A stretch of DNA of 64,000 nt from assembly GCF_016863655.1 (NCBI RefSeq), contig NZ_BOPH01000062.1, positions 62,001 to 126,000 on the forward strand, in the 5' to 3' direction. The notes under the pieces are model-generated. The model saw only the letters and a program-made list of their open reading frames with translations, had not been told where the DNA came from and searched no databases. Both the position numbers and the translations under genes were made by a program. Of the stretch, positions 52,509 to 60,247 are shown in pieces; position 1 is the stretch's first letter, and every line of letters starts with the position of its first letter. The stretch is from Virgisporangium ochraceum. GTDB lineage: Bacteria > Actinomycetota > Actinomycetes > Mycobacteriales > Micromonosporaceae.

Positions 52509-53615
52509 TCAGATGCGGCGGAGGACGGCCACCACCCGTCCCATGATCGTGGCCTCGTCGCCGTTGATGGGCTCGAAGGCCGGGTTCTGGGGCAGCAGCC
52601 ACACGTGGCCGTCGCGGCGGCGGTAGGTCTTGACGGTGGCCTCGCCGTCGAGCATGGCGGCGACGATCTCGCCGTTGTTGGCGGTGGGCTGCTGGCGGAC
52701 GACGACCCAGTCGCCGTCGCAGATGGCGGCGTCGAGCATCGAGTCACCCTTGACCTGGAGCAGGAAGAGAGTGCCCTCGCCGACCAGTTCCCGGGGGAGC
52801 GGGAAGACGTCTTCGACGGCCTGCTCGGCCAGGATCGGTCCACCGGCGGCGATGCGGCCCAGCACCGGCACGAAGGCGGGGGCGGGACGCGCGGAGCGCA
52901 TCGCCTCCTCGTCCTCGTTGACGAGCTCGCTCGGCGGCCGGACGTCGACAGCGCGCGGACGGTTGGGGTCACGCCGCAGGTAGCCCTTGCCCTCGAGGAC
53001 CTTCAGCTGGTAAGCGACGCTGGACGGCGACACCAGCCCGACGGCCTCACCGATCTCGCGGACGCTGGGTGGGTACCCGTACCGCTCCACCCAGCTCCGG
53101 ATGAACTCCAGAATGCGCTGCTGGCGGGCGGTGAGGTCGGACGCGAAGAGGTCGGGGAAGGCGCTCACCACGGCCGTGACGGCGCGGATCTCCTGGTCGC
53201 CGCCGCGCTGACGGCTGGACTTGCGGGGCCGGCCACCCGCGGCACCGGTGCCGCGTCCGGAACCGGCGGGCTGACCCGCCTGCCCGGCCGACCCGATCGG
53301 CACCGCCGCCGGAGCTCCGCCCTGCGACGCCGCGGCGCCCTGGGACGGTGCGCTGCCCTGCGTTGGTGCGCTGCCCTGGGACGGTGCGCGCCCGGCTCCC
53401 GCGCGGCCACCGGCCCGACCGGCGGCTCCGGAGGCGGCCGGCTTGCCCGGTGCCGTGGGCTGGGACGCGGGCTGGGACGCGGCGCCGTCAGGCCGGGGCT
53501 GCCCCCGCTCCACCGCTCCGGAATGAGGCGCACCGGGGTGGGGCACACCCCGCTGCTGGGTGCCCCCGGGTGTGCCCCGGTGTGGTGCGCCGGCGGTGCG
53601 GTCGTCGGCTGTCAC
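52509..53615 (-). CDS. lexA: SOS repressor LexA with long N-terminal extension
   Basis: 368 residues; usual LexA is 200-260. Residues 1-145 are Ala/Gly/Gln/Pro-rich with QGSAPTQGSAPSQGAA repeats. The winged helix follows (LTARQQRILEFIRSWVE, then YPPSVREIGEAVGLVSPSSV near 185). The cleavage site Ala-Gly is in RIAAGGPIL near 253; the catalytic Ser is in KGDSML near 290 and the Lys in EATVKTY near 328. GTG 53615 is preceded by GGGAGG at the right spacing, so the extension looks real rather than a misread start. An SOS box and RecA-NDp-like promoter lie upstream. Confidence 0.93.
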   Translation of the reverse strand: MTADDRTAGAPHRGTPGGTQQRGVPHPGAPHSGAVERGQPRPDGAASQPASQPTAPGKPAASGAAGRAGGRAGAGRAPSQGSAPTQGSAPSQGAAASQGGAPAAVPIGSAGQAGQPAGSGRGTGAAGGRPRKSSRQRGGDQEIRAVTAVVSAFPDLFASDLTARQQRILEFIRSWVERYGYPPSVREIGEAVGLVSPSSVAYQLKVLEGKGYLRRDPNRPRAVDVRPPSELVNEDEEAMRSARPAPAFVPVLGRIAAGGPILAEQAVEDVFPLPRELVGEGTLFLLQVKGDSMLDAAICDGDWVVVRQQPTANNGEIVAAMLDGEATVKTYRRRDGHVWLLPQNPAFEPINGDEATIMGRVVAVLRRI

Positions 53616-53700
53616 GTCGTCCTCCCTTGGGGTTGACCGCCCGGTCGTTCGCGTCGACCGGCCGGCGAGGTGTTGCGCACGATCCGTGATTGTGGATCAC

Positions 53701-53723
53701 AAGCTAACCCTCCGGTACGACAG
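53701..53723 (-). promoter_or_regulatory. RecA-NDp/PafBC-type promoter of lexA
   Basis: Read on the minus strand: CTGTCGTAC, then 8 nt, then TAGCTT. This has the same TGTCGTAC and spacing as the recA promoter and fits TAnnnT. It points to lexA, about 86 bp upstream of its GTG. Confidence 0.65.
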
Positions 53724-53725
53724 TT

Positions 53726-53741
53726 TCAAACATCTGTTCTA
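53726..53741. promoter_or_regulatory. Imperfect LexA box near the lexA promoter
   Basis: TCAAAC-ATCT-GTTCTA matches TCGAAC-N4-GTTCGA at 10 of 12 arm bases. It directly adjoins the lexA RecA-NDp-like -35 region, in position for autorepression. Confidence 0.7.
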
Positions 53742-53766
53742 CGTGGCGCGTCGTGTCGCGAAGTTT

Positions 53767-53789
53767 TTGTCGTACCCGTCTGGTAAACC
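53767..53789 (+). promoter_or_regulatory. RecA-NDp-like promoter of the LysM gene
   Basis: TTGTCGTAC, 8 nt, then TAAACC. The 9-mer is identical to that before recA and the spacing is the same; only the last -10 base departs from TAnnnT. It points to the LysM gene and lies 19 bp before the perfect SOS box. Confidence 0.6.
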
Positions 53790-53807
53790 AATCGTACGGG
53801 CGTGCGA

Positions 53808-53823
53808 TCGAACTGCTGTTCGA
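53808..53823. promoter_or_regulatory. Perfect LexA (SOS) box upstream of the LysM gene
   Basis: TCGAACTGCTGTTCGA is a perfect match to TCGAAC-N4-GTTCGA. It lies 27 bp before the LysM ATG, just after the predicted transcript start, so LexA would block this transcript. Confidence 0.88.
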
Positions 53824-53850
53824 CGCGCTTGCGAATTCCGGAGGTGCAGG

Positions 53851-54813
53851 ATGGCGGAGCCGGGTCGGGAGCCGGGTCGGGAGCCGGGTCGGGAGCCGGG
53901 TCGGGCGAACGAACTACCAGGTGGAACGGGCGCGCGGTGTGCCGCTCCCGTGGCCCCGGTCGCGGGCCGGCGCCGCACCCGGAGGTCGCGGATGGCCGGT
54001 TCGCCGGGCCGGTCGGGGGGCCGGTCGGGCGATCAGATCGTCGAGCGTCACCTGCGCCTGGTCGCGCTTCAGGGTGACGAGTATCCGGCGCCGCGTCGTC
54101 CGGCCGACGACAGCCGACTGGGCCCGGTCGACTGGTTGGGCGACCGGTTCGACGGCGCGTCGGCCGAAGTGGAGCGCCGCGGTCGGGGCGGCTTCGGTGC
54201 GGACGGCTTCGGTGCGGACGGCTTCGGCGAGGGCGGCTTCGGCGGGGGCGGCTTCGGCGAAGACGGAGTCGAGGGAGACGGCTTCGGCGCGGCGTGCGCG
54301 AGCCGGTCGCCGGGGCAGGCTGGTACCGGGCGTCCGGAGGTCCGCGGCGAGCGCTCGGCGACCGGAGGCGCCGAGCGGCCCGGGCCGGGCCGTGGCGAGG
54401 GCGCCGGATCGGCTCGCGGCCGGCGGACCGGGGCGGCTCGTGGCGGGCGGGCCGGGGTGGCTCGTGCTGAGCGGGCCGAGTCTTCGCGGGTCGGGCGGCT
54501 CGACCATGACGGGCGGCCGGCGCGGCGGCCGGTCCGGCTCACTCGGCGGGGGCGTCTGGTGGTGCTGGCGCTGGTGCTGTTTCTCGGTGCGCTCGTGGGG
54601 TTCCTCGGCGCGGCGCCGGGGCAGGCGGCGGATCCGGCGAAGCCGGCCGTCACGGCGGTGGTGCAGCCGGGCGACACGTTGTGGTCGTTCGCCGAGAGGA
54701 ATCTGCCGCACTGGCAGCCGAAGGCCGCGGTGGTGGAGCTGAAGCGGCTGAACGATCTCGAAGGGTACGTGATCCACCCCGGTCAGCGACTGACCCTGCC
54801 TGCGCGCCGGTAA
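53851..54813 (+). CDS. LysM-domain membrane protein (SOS cell-division suppressor position, ChiZ/DivS-like)
   Basis: 320 residues. A long N-terminal cytoplasmic region has REPG repeats (residues 4-20) and GFGADGFGADGFGEGG repeats (about 110-145) and is very Arg/Gly-rich. One helix lies at 233-253 (RLVVLALVLFLGALVGFLGA), then a LysM domain (about 268-318; VVQPGDTLWSFAE...VIHPGQRLTLP). A LysM protein divergent from lexA and under an SOS box is the setting of ChiZ (Rv2719c) in mycobacteria and DivS in corynebacteria, which hold back division during damage. The role here is by analogy. GGAGGT precedes ATG 53851. Confidence 0.82.
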   Translation: MAEPGREPGREPGREPGRANELPGGTGARCAAPVAPVAGRRRTRRSRMAGSPGRSGGRSGDQIVERHLRLVALQGDEYPAPRRPADDSRLGPVDWLGDRFDGASAEVERRGRGGFGADGFGADGFGEGGFGGGGFGEDGVEGDGFGAACASRSPGQAGTGRPEVRGERSATGGAERPGPGRGEGAGSARGRRTGAARGGRAGVARAERAESSRVGRLDHDGRPARRPVRLTRRGRLVVLALVLFLGALVGFLGAAPGQAADPAKPAVTAVVQPGDTLWSFAERNLPHWQPKAAVVELKRLNDLEGYVIHPGQRLTLPARR

Positions 54814-54881
54814 CGGATGTGCCACGTGGGTCTTCTTGTCGTGTTCGGCTTGCGTCGGCGTCCGCGGCGGCCTAACGTCGA

Positions 54882-54931
54882 CCCCTAGATGTAGTAGTTA
54901 CAGGGGTGTAAGTCGTCCACAAGTTGTGGAC
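54882..54931 (+). promoter_or_regulatory. Candidate NrdR-box pair upstream of nrdR-nrdJ
   Basis: CCCTAGATGTAGTAG (54883-54897) and the perfect palindrome GTCCACAA-G-TTGTGGAC (54915-54931) lie about 33 bp centre to centre. NrdR normally binds two ~16-bp imperfect palindromes about 31 bp apart upstream of nrd genes. Sequence and spacing fit only roughly. The second palindrome also overlaps a DnaA-box-like site (TCGTCCACA, 54913). Confidence 0.45.
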
Positions 54932-54956
54932 GGTCACCCACAGCTTCTGCACAGGG

Positions 54957-54965
54957 TTATCCACA
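54957..54965 (+). promoter_or_regulatory. Perfect DnaA box TTATCCACA upstream of nrdR
   Basis: TTATCCACA exactly matches the DnaA box consensus; a one-mismatch site TCGTCCACA lies 44 bp upstream (54913). The rest of the 363-bp gap (54814-55176) holds short direct repeats of GGCTGGCTCGGGT and AGGGAACTCGAC type and no gene that I can support. Confidence 0.55.
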
Positions 54966-55176
54966 ACCGGGTATCCATGGCGCCGTTCGGGGTGACGGGT
55001 GGCGCTCAATTGGCATGCCCTCCGGCACGTCGTCGGGCACGCCCTCGAACGGGCTCGGCTCGTGTGGCTGGCTCGGGTGGCTGGCTCGGGTGGGTTCGGC
55101 AAGCGGACCCGCAACAGGGAACCCGCCAGGGAACCCATAGGGGAACTCGACAGGGAACTCGACAGGGAGGTCGGTC

Positions 55177-55689
55177 ATGCGTTGTCCGTACTGCCGGCAC
55201 CCCGACTCCCGGGTGGTCGACTCCCGTGAGGCCGACGACGGTCAGCTGATCCGGCGCCGCCGGTCGTGCCCCGAGTGCGGCAAGCGGTTCACGACGGTGG
55301 AAGAGGCGGTGCTGGCGGTCGTCAAGCGCAGCGGCGTCACCGAGCCGTTCAGCCGCACGAAGATCATGTCCGGGGTGCGCAGGGCGTGCCAGGGACGTCC
55401 GGTCACCGATGACGCCCTGGCCGTGCTCGCCGAGAAGGTGGAGACCACCATCCGGGCTCGGGGCACCGCCGAGGTGCCCAGCAACGAGGTGGGTCTCGCG
55501 ATCCTCGGACCGCTCCGCGACCTCGACGAGGTGGCCTACCTGCGGTTCGCCAGCGTGTACCAGTCGTTCGAGTCGATCGAGGACTTCGAACGGGAGATCG
55601 CGAGCCTCCGCGAAGCCGCGCTGAGTCGCCAGGGAGCGCAGGGCCGCGAGGGAACGCAGGGCCGCGAGGCAGCGGCGAAACAGGCGTGA
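55177..55689 (+). CDS. nrdR: Transcriptional regulator NrdR
   Basis: 170 residues, repressor of ribonucleotide reductase genes that senses ATP/dATP. Zinc ribbon MRCPYC...CPECGKRF (residues 1-38), then the ATP-cone (49-139; VKRSGVTEPFSRTKIMSGVR). The last 22 residues are a Gln/Gly/Ala/Arg-rich tail (SRQGAQGREGTQGREAAAKQ) encoded by a 21-bp-type direct repeat, beyond the usual end of the family. Upstream are AGGGAGG and the ATG. nrdJ follows by 22 bp. Confidence 0.95.
   Translation: MRCPYCRHPDSRVVDSREADDGQLIRRRRSCPECGKRFTTVEEAVLAVVKRSGVTEPFSRTKIMSGVRRACQGRPVTDDALAVLAEKVETTIRARGTAEVPSNEVGLAILGPLRDLDEVAYLRFASVYQSFESIEDFEREIASLREAALSRQGAQGREGTQGREAAAKQA
55622..55680 (+). repeat. Direct repeat encoding the NrdR C-terminal tail
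   Basis: AGGGAGCGCAGGGCCGCG is followed by AGGGAACGCAGGGCCGCG, a 21-bp-period repeat with one change, preceded by CTGAGTCGCC and followed by AGGCAGCGG. It resembles the GAGCGCAG segment inside pgsA in composition and ends, so the two may be relatives. Confidence 0.5.
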
Positions 55690-55711
55690 CACACAGACCT
55701 AGAAGAGAACC

Positions 55712-58700
55712 ATGACCAGCGAACAACCAGAGGGGGCCAGCCTGATGGCGGGGGAGAGCACGACCAAGGGGTCGACCGCACCGGCAGCCGGCAGCACGTC
55801 CAACGCGAACGGCGGAGCTTCGAACGGCGGTACTTCGAACGGCGGAGCTTCGAACGGCGGGGGCATCGTGAGCGCGCGTTCGGGGGGACGTCGCGCGGCG
55901 AACGGCGGCAATTCGAACGGCGGCAACTCGAACGGCAACGGATCCGCCAAGGGCCTGAAGATCGACCGGGTGTGGACCACGGCGGGGGTGCACCCGTACG
56001 ACGAGGTCACCTGGGAGCGTCGCGACGTCGTCATGACGAACTGGCGTGACGGCTCGATCAACTTCGAGCAGCGCGGGGTCGAGTACCCCGACTTCTGGAG
56101 CGTCAACGCCGCGAACATCGTCACCACGAAGTACTTCCGGGGTGCGGTCGGCACGCCGGAGCGCGAGTGGAGCCTCAAGCAGCTCATCGACCGCGTGGTC
56201 AAGACGTACCGCAAGGCCGGTGAGAAGCACGGCTACTTCGCGAACCCGGCCGACGCCGAGGTGTTCGAGCACGAGCTCACCTGGATGCTGCTGCACCAGG
56301 TGTTCAGCTTCAACTCGCCGGTCTGGTTCAACGTCGGCACGCTGTCGCCGCAGCAGGTCAGCGCCTGCTTCATCCTCGCCGTCGACGACTCGATGGACTC
56401 GATCCTCGACTGGTACAAGGAAGAGGGTCTGATCTTCAAGGGCGGCTCGGGCTCCGGGGTGAACCTGTCCCGCATCCGCGCCTCGAAGGAGCTGCTCAGC
56501 AGCGGCGGCACCGCATCGGGTCCCGTGAGCTTCATGCGCGGCGCCGACGCGTCCGCCGGAACCATCAAGTCGGGCGGCGCCACGCGCCGCGCGGCGAAGA
56601 TGGTGATCCTCGACGTCGACCACCCCGACGTGGAGGAGTTCATCGAGACCAAGGCGCGCGAGGAGAACAAGATCCGCGCGCTGCGCGACGCCGGGTTCGA
56701 CATGGACCTCGGCGGCTCCGACATCGTCAGCGTGCAGTACCAGAACGCCAACAACTCGGTGCGCGTCTCCGAGGAGTACATGAAGGCGGTCGAGGCCGGC
56801 ACCGCGTTCTCGCTGCGCGGCCGGCTCGACAACAAGCCGATCGAGAGCATCGACGCGCGGAAGCTGTGGAAGAAGCTCGCCACCGCCGCGTGGGAGTGCG
56901 CCGACCCCGGCATCCAGTACGACGACACGATCAACGCGTGGCACACCTGCCCGGAGACCGGCCGGATCACCGCGTCGAACCCGTGCAGCGAGTACATGCA
57001 CCTCGACAACTCGTCGTGCAACCTGGCCAGCCTGAACCTGATGAAGTTCCTCGGGTCCGACGGCGTGTTCGCGGTCGAGAAGTTCGTGAAGTCCGTCGAG
57101 CTGGTCATCACCGCGATGGACATCTCGATCTGCTTCGCCGACTTCCCCACCGAGAAGATCGGCGCCACCACGCGGGCCTACCGTCAGCTCGGCATCGGCT
57201 ACGCCAACCTCGGCGCGCTGCTCATGGCCAGCGGCCTCGCGTACGACAGCGACGGTGGTCGGTCGCTGGCCGCCGCGATCACGTCCGTGATGACCGGCAC
57301 CGCGTACCGCCGCTCGGCCGAGCTGGCCGGCGTCGTGGGCGCGTACGACGGCTACGCCCGCAACGCCAAGGCGCACACCCGCGTCATGCGCAAGCACGCC
57401 GCCGCCAACGCCGCCGTCGTGCCGAACGGCGACGTCGACTCGGCGCTGCTGACCGCGTCGACCGACGAGTGGCAGAAGTGCCTCGAGATCGGCGAGCGCA
57501 ACGGCTGGCGCAACGCGCAGGCCAGCGTCCTCGCGCCCACCGGCACCATCGGCCTGATGATGGACTGCGACACCACCGGGGTCGAGCCCGACCTCGCGCT
57601 GGTGAAGTTCAAGAAGCTGGTCGGCGGCGGCTCGATGCAGATCGTCAACCAGACCGTGCCGCGCGCGCTGCGCAACCTGGGCTACCAGGAGGAGCAGGTC
57701 GAGGCGGTCGTCGAGTTCATCGCCGAGCACGGCCACGTCGTCGACGCCCCCGGGCTGCGGCCCGAGCACTACCCGGTGTTCGACTGCGCCATGGGCGAAC
57801 GGTCGATCGCGCCGATGGGCCACGTGCGGATGATGGCCGCGATCCAGCCGTTCATCTCCGGTGCGATCTCCAAGACCGTCAACATGCCGGAGTCGGCGAC
57901 GGTCGAAGACGTCGAGAACATCTACTACGAGGGCTGGAAGCTCGGCCTCAAGGCGCTCGCGATCTACCGCGACAACTGCAAGGTCGGCCAGCCGCTGTCG
58001 GCGGGCAAGTCGGCCAAGACCGAGAAGGCCGTCGAGAAAGAGCCCGAGAAGGTCATCGAGTACCGCCCGGTCCGCAAGCGGCTGCCGAAGAAGCGGCCCA
58101 GCCAGACCGTGTCGTTCTCGGTCGCCGGTGCCGAGGGCTACCTCACCGCGTCGTCGTACCCCGACGACGGTCTCGGCGAGGTCTTCCTCAAGATGTCGAA
58201 GCAGGGCTCCACGCTCGCCGGTGTGATGGACGCGTTCTCCGTGGCCATCTCGATCGGCCTGCAGTACGGGGTGCCGCTGGAGACGTACGTCAGCAAGTTC
58301 ACCAACATGCGGTTCGAGCCGGCCGGTATGACCGACGACCCCGACATCCGCATGTCGACCTCGGTGATGGACTACATCTTCCGGCGCCTCGCCCTGGACT
58401 TCCTGCCCTACGACGACCGCGCCGACCTCGGCATCTTCACCGCCGCCGAGCGGGCCCAGCAGGTCCGCGAGGAAGCCGGCGAAGCCGCGCCCGACATGGC
58501 CGCGATCGCCGCGTCGGCACCGGTGGAAGCGGCGCCCGTCGAGGTGAAGGAGGTCAAGGAGGAGGCCCCGAAGCGGGTCGGCTCCTCGACCGAGCTCCTG
58601 GAGGCCGTGCACGGCAAGGCCGCCGACGCACCGCTGTGCTTCACCTGCGGCACCAAGATGCGTCCGGCCGGCAGCTGCTACGTCTGCGAGGGCTGCGGCT

Positions 58701-58720
58701 CCACGAGCGGCTGCAGCTGA
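55712..58720 (+). CDS. nrdJ: Adenosylcobalamin-dependent ribonucleotide reductase (class II)
   Basis: 1002 residues. It makes deoxyribonucleotides with vitamin B12 as radical source. Residues 1-75 are Ser/Asn/Gly-rich with NGGASNGGTSNGGASNGG repeats. The core has the substrate-site cysteine NPCSEYMHLDNSSCNLASLN, HTCPETGRITASN, MMDCDTTGVEPDLALVKFKK and SMQIVNQTVPRALRNLGY. The C-terminus CFTCGTKMRPAGSCYVCEGC is the zinc-like/redox tail of this actinomycete form. nrdR is 22 bp upstream, so they form one operon. Confidence 0.95.
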   Translation: MTSEQPEGASLMAGESTTKGSTAPAAGSTSNANGGASNGGTSNGGASNGGGIVSARSGGRRAANGGNSNGGNSNGNGSAKGLKIDRVWTTAGVHPYDEVTWERRDVVMTNWRDGSINFEQRGVEYPDFWSVNAANIVTTKYFRGAVGTPEREWSLKQLIDRVVKTYRKAGEKHGYFANPADAEVFEHELTWMLLHQVFSFNSPVWFNVGTLSPQQVSACFILAVDDSMDSILDWYKEEGLIFKGGSGSGVNLSRIRASKELLSSGGTASGPVSFMRGADASAGTIKSGGATRRAAKMVILDVDHPDVEEFIETKAREENKIRALRDAGFDMDLGGSDIVSVQYQNANNSVRVSEEYMKAVEAGTAFSLRGRLDNKPIESIDARKLWKKLATAAWECADPGIQYDDTINAWHTCPETGRITASNPCSEYMHLDNSSCNLASLNLMKFLGSDGVFAVEKFVKSVELVITAMDISICFADFPTEKIGATTRAYRQLGIGYANLGALLMASGLAYDSDGGRSLAAAITSVMTGTAYRRSAELAGVVGAYDGYARNAKAHTRVMRKHAAANAAVVPNGDVDSALLTASTDEWQKCLEIGERNGWRNAQASVLAPTGTIGLMMDCDTTGVEPDLALVKFKKLVGGGSMQIVNQTVPRALRNLGYQEEQVEAVVEFIAEHGHVVDAPGLRPEHYPVFDCAMGERSIAPMGHVRMMAAIQPFISGAISKTVNMPESATVEDVENIYYEGWKLGLKALAIYRDNCKVGQPLSAGKSAKTEKAVEKEPEKVIEYRPVRKRLPKKRPSQTVSFSVAGAEGYLTASSYPDDGLGEVFLKMSKQGSTLAGVMDAFSVAISIGLQYGVPLETYVSKFTNMRFEPAGMTDDPDIRMSTSVMDYIFRRLALDFLPYDDRADLGIFTAAERAQQVREEAGEAAPDMAAIAASAPVEAAPVEVKEVKEEAPKRVGSSTELLEAVHGKAADAPLCFTCGTKMRPAGSCYVCEGCGSTSGCS

Positions 58721-58738
58721 CGAATGTGAAGCAGTGAA

Positions 58739-58771
58739 CCTGGCCCCGGGCGTCGAACGCCCGGGGCCAGG
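58739..58771 (+). terminator. nrdJ terminator hairpin
   Basis: CCTGGCCCCGGGCG-TCGAA-CGCCCGGGGCCAGG is a perfect 14-bp stem with a 5-nt loop, 18 bp after the nrdJ stop, followed by GCGCTTTCC. The strongest terminator in the window. Confidence 0.85.
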
Positions 58772-58856
58772 GCGCTTTCCAGGGAATAGCGCGACGATCG
58801 CGAAAAGGTAGGAATCACCCGTTCCGCCGGAAGCGCGGGACCACTAGCGTGGCCGC

Positions 58857-59444
58857 GTGGGGTTGCGAGCGGCGCTGTGCATCCTCGTCGCCGTTGTCGG
58901 CGGCGTGCTGGCCGGCTGCGGCGACGACAAGCCGTCCGGACGCACCGGGCCCGAGGCGCAGAGCGTCGCCGTGCCGGCCCGCGGCACCGACAGGCCCGCC
59001 GCGTCGGCCGCCGGCGGCGCCTGCCAGATCCTCGACTTCGACGCCGTCGCCCAGTTCGTCGGCGTGACGTTCGAGGTCGCCGCCGCGGCGCAGAAGGACA
59101 CCACGGCCACCTGCGTCCTGCAGCGGGGTGGCGGCTCCGGGTACCCGGACCTCACGCTCACGGTCACGCCGACCACGGCGCCGGCCTCGGCCTTCAAGAC
59201 GACCGCGGCCCCGCCCGGAGCCGGTGAGGTCGCCGCCCTCGGCCAGGCCGCCTACCAGCTGGTGCGACCCGCCGCCGGCACCGACCCGGCCGGCCCGGGC
59301 CCGGCGGTCGAGATCGGCTGGCTGAGCAAGAAGGGGCAGCTGATGGTCGTCCGGTACCGGCTGCCCGCCGACAAGCCGCAGACCGACGCCGAAGCGCTGG
59401 CCCCCCAGGTGGTCGAGCTCGCGAAGTACCTCGAACCCGCGTAG
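58857..59444 (+). CDS. Secreted lipoprotein, possibly DUF3558-like
   Basis: 195 residues. Signal peptide and lipobox VLAGCG (Cys about 21), then a Pro/Ala/Ser linker and a small domain with two cysteines (GACQIL and TCVLQRG), which are spaced as in DUF3558-type lipoproteins. GTG start. Function unknown. It is convergent with the ECF operon (17 bp apart). Confidence 0.72.
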   Translation: MGLRAALCILVAVVGGVLAGCGDDKPSGRTGPEAQSVAVPARGTDRPAASAAGGACQILDFDAVAQFVGVTFEVAAAAQKDTTATCVLQRGGGSGYPDLTLTVTPTTAPASAFKTTAAPPGAGEVAALGQAAYQLVRPAAGTDPAGPGPAVEIGWLSKKGQLMVVRYRLPADKPQTDAEALAPQVVELAKYLEPA

Positions 59445-59461
59445 CCGGGCCGGCACGGACG

Positions 59462-60247
59462 CTAGCCGGTGAAGGTGACCGGGGCGTCGAACGCGGCGCG
59501 GCGGTTGGCGCGGCGCAGCGTGCCGAGCACGGCCGTACCCAGGACGGCGACCGCGACGCCGTTGGTGACGGCCCGGCCGGTGTCCCAGCCGAGGGACGAG
59601 GTGGCCACCGTGAACAACACGAACCGGTGCAGGTTGTCGAGCAGCGGAGCACCGGCCACGTACCCGAGCTGGGTGTCGGCGGCCGGGCTGAACGGCCAGA
59701 ACCACATGTTCATGCAGAAGCCGTAGAAGTAGGCGCTGGCCGCCGCGTAGCCGGCCAGCATCGCGATCTCGGCCCGGCCGGTGACGCGCCGGGGCAGGAG
59801 CCCGGCGCCGAGACCCACCCACGACGCGGCCAGCATCTGGAACGGCAGCCACGGCCCGACCCCGGCGGTGAGCAGGGCCGAGCTGAACAACGAGGTCGAG
59901 CCGAGCAGGAAGCCGAAGCCGGGGCCGAAGACCCGCCCGGAGAGCACGAGCAGGAAGAACACGGTCTCGATGCCGGCCGTGCCGGCGCCCAGCGGACGCA
60001 GCGCCGCGTTCACCGCCGACAGCACGCCGAGCATGGCCAGCGCCTTGGTGTCGAGGCCGCCGCCGGTGAGTTCGGCGACGACGACGAGCACCAGCACAGG
60101 CAGGATCACCGCGAAGACGAACGGCGCCTCGCCGGTGCGGGCGATCGCCTCCGGCCGCGCGGGGACGAACAGGGGCCAGAAGAACGCGGCGAGCCCGGCC
60201 AACGAGGCGAGCACCAGAACGACGGCACTCCGGGGAGAGATCCTCAC
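59462..60247 (-). CDS. ECF transporter S component
   Basis: 261 residues with about six to seven helices. PEAIARTGEAPFVFAVILPV, then VNAALRPLGAGTAGIETVFF and GRVFGPGFGFLLGSTSLFSSAL resemble the vitamin-binding S components of the SCO2321-2325-type ECF clusters of actinomycetes. Substrate not determinable by sequence; cobalamin or a related compound is a fair guess given the cluster and nearby nrdJ. Start GTG overlaps the ATPase stop by 4 bp. Confidence 0.78.
   Translation of the reverse strand: MRISPRSAVVLVLASLAGLAAFFWPLFVPARPEAIARTGEAPFVFAVILPVLVLVVVAELTGGGLDTKALAMLGVLSAVNAALRPLGAGTAGIETVFFLLVLSGRVFGPGFGFLLGSTSLFSSALLTAGVGPWLPFQMLAASWVGLGAGLLPRRVTGRAEIAMLAGYAAASAYFYGFCMNMWFWPFSPAADTQLGYVAGAPLLDNLHRFVLFTVATSSLGWDTGRAVTNGVAVAVLGTAVLGTLRRANRRAAFDAPVTFTG

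Noticed and set aside
52335..53636. 433-codon plus-strand frame opposite lexA
   Set aside because: Shadow of lexA; low-complexity composition and no ribosome site.
54814..55176. Cobalamin riboswitch before nrdR-nrdJ
   Set aside because: I could not find the B12-box or the GCCACTG region in order; class II enzymes are not expected to be switched off by B12.
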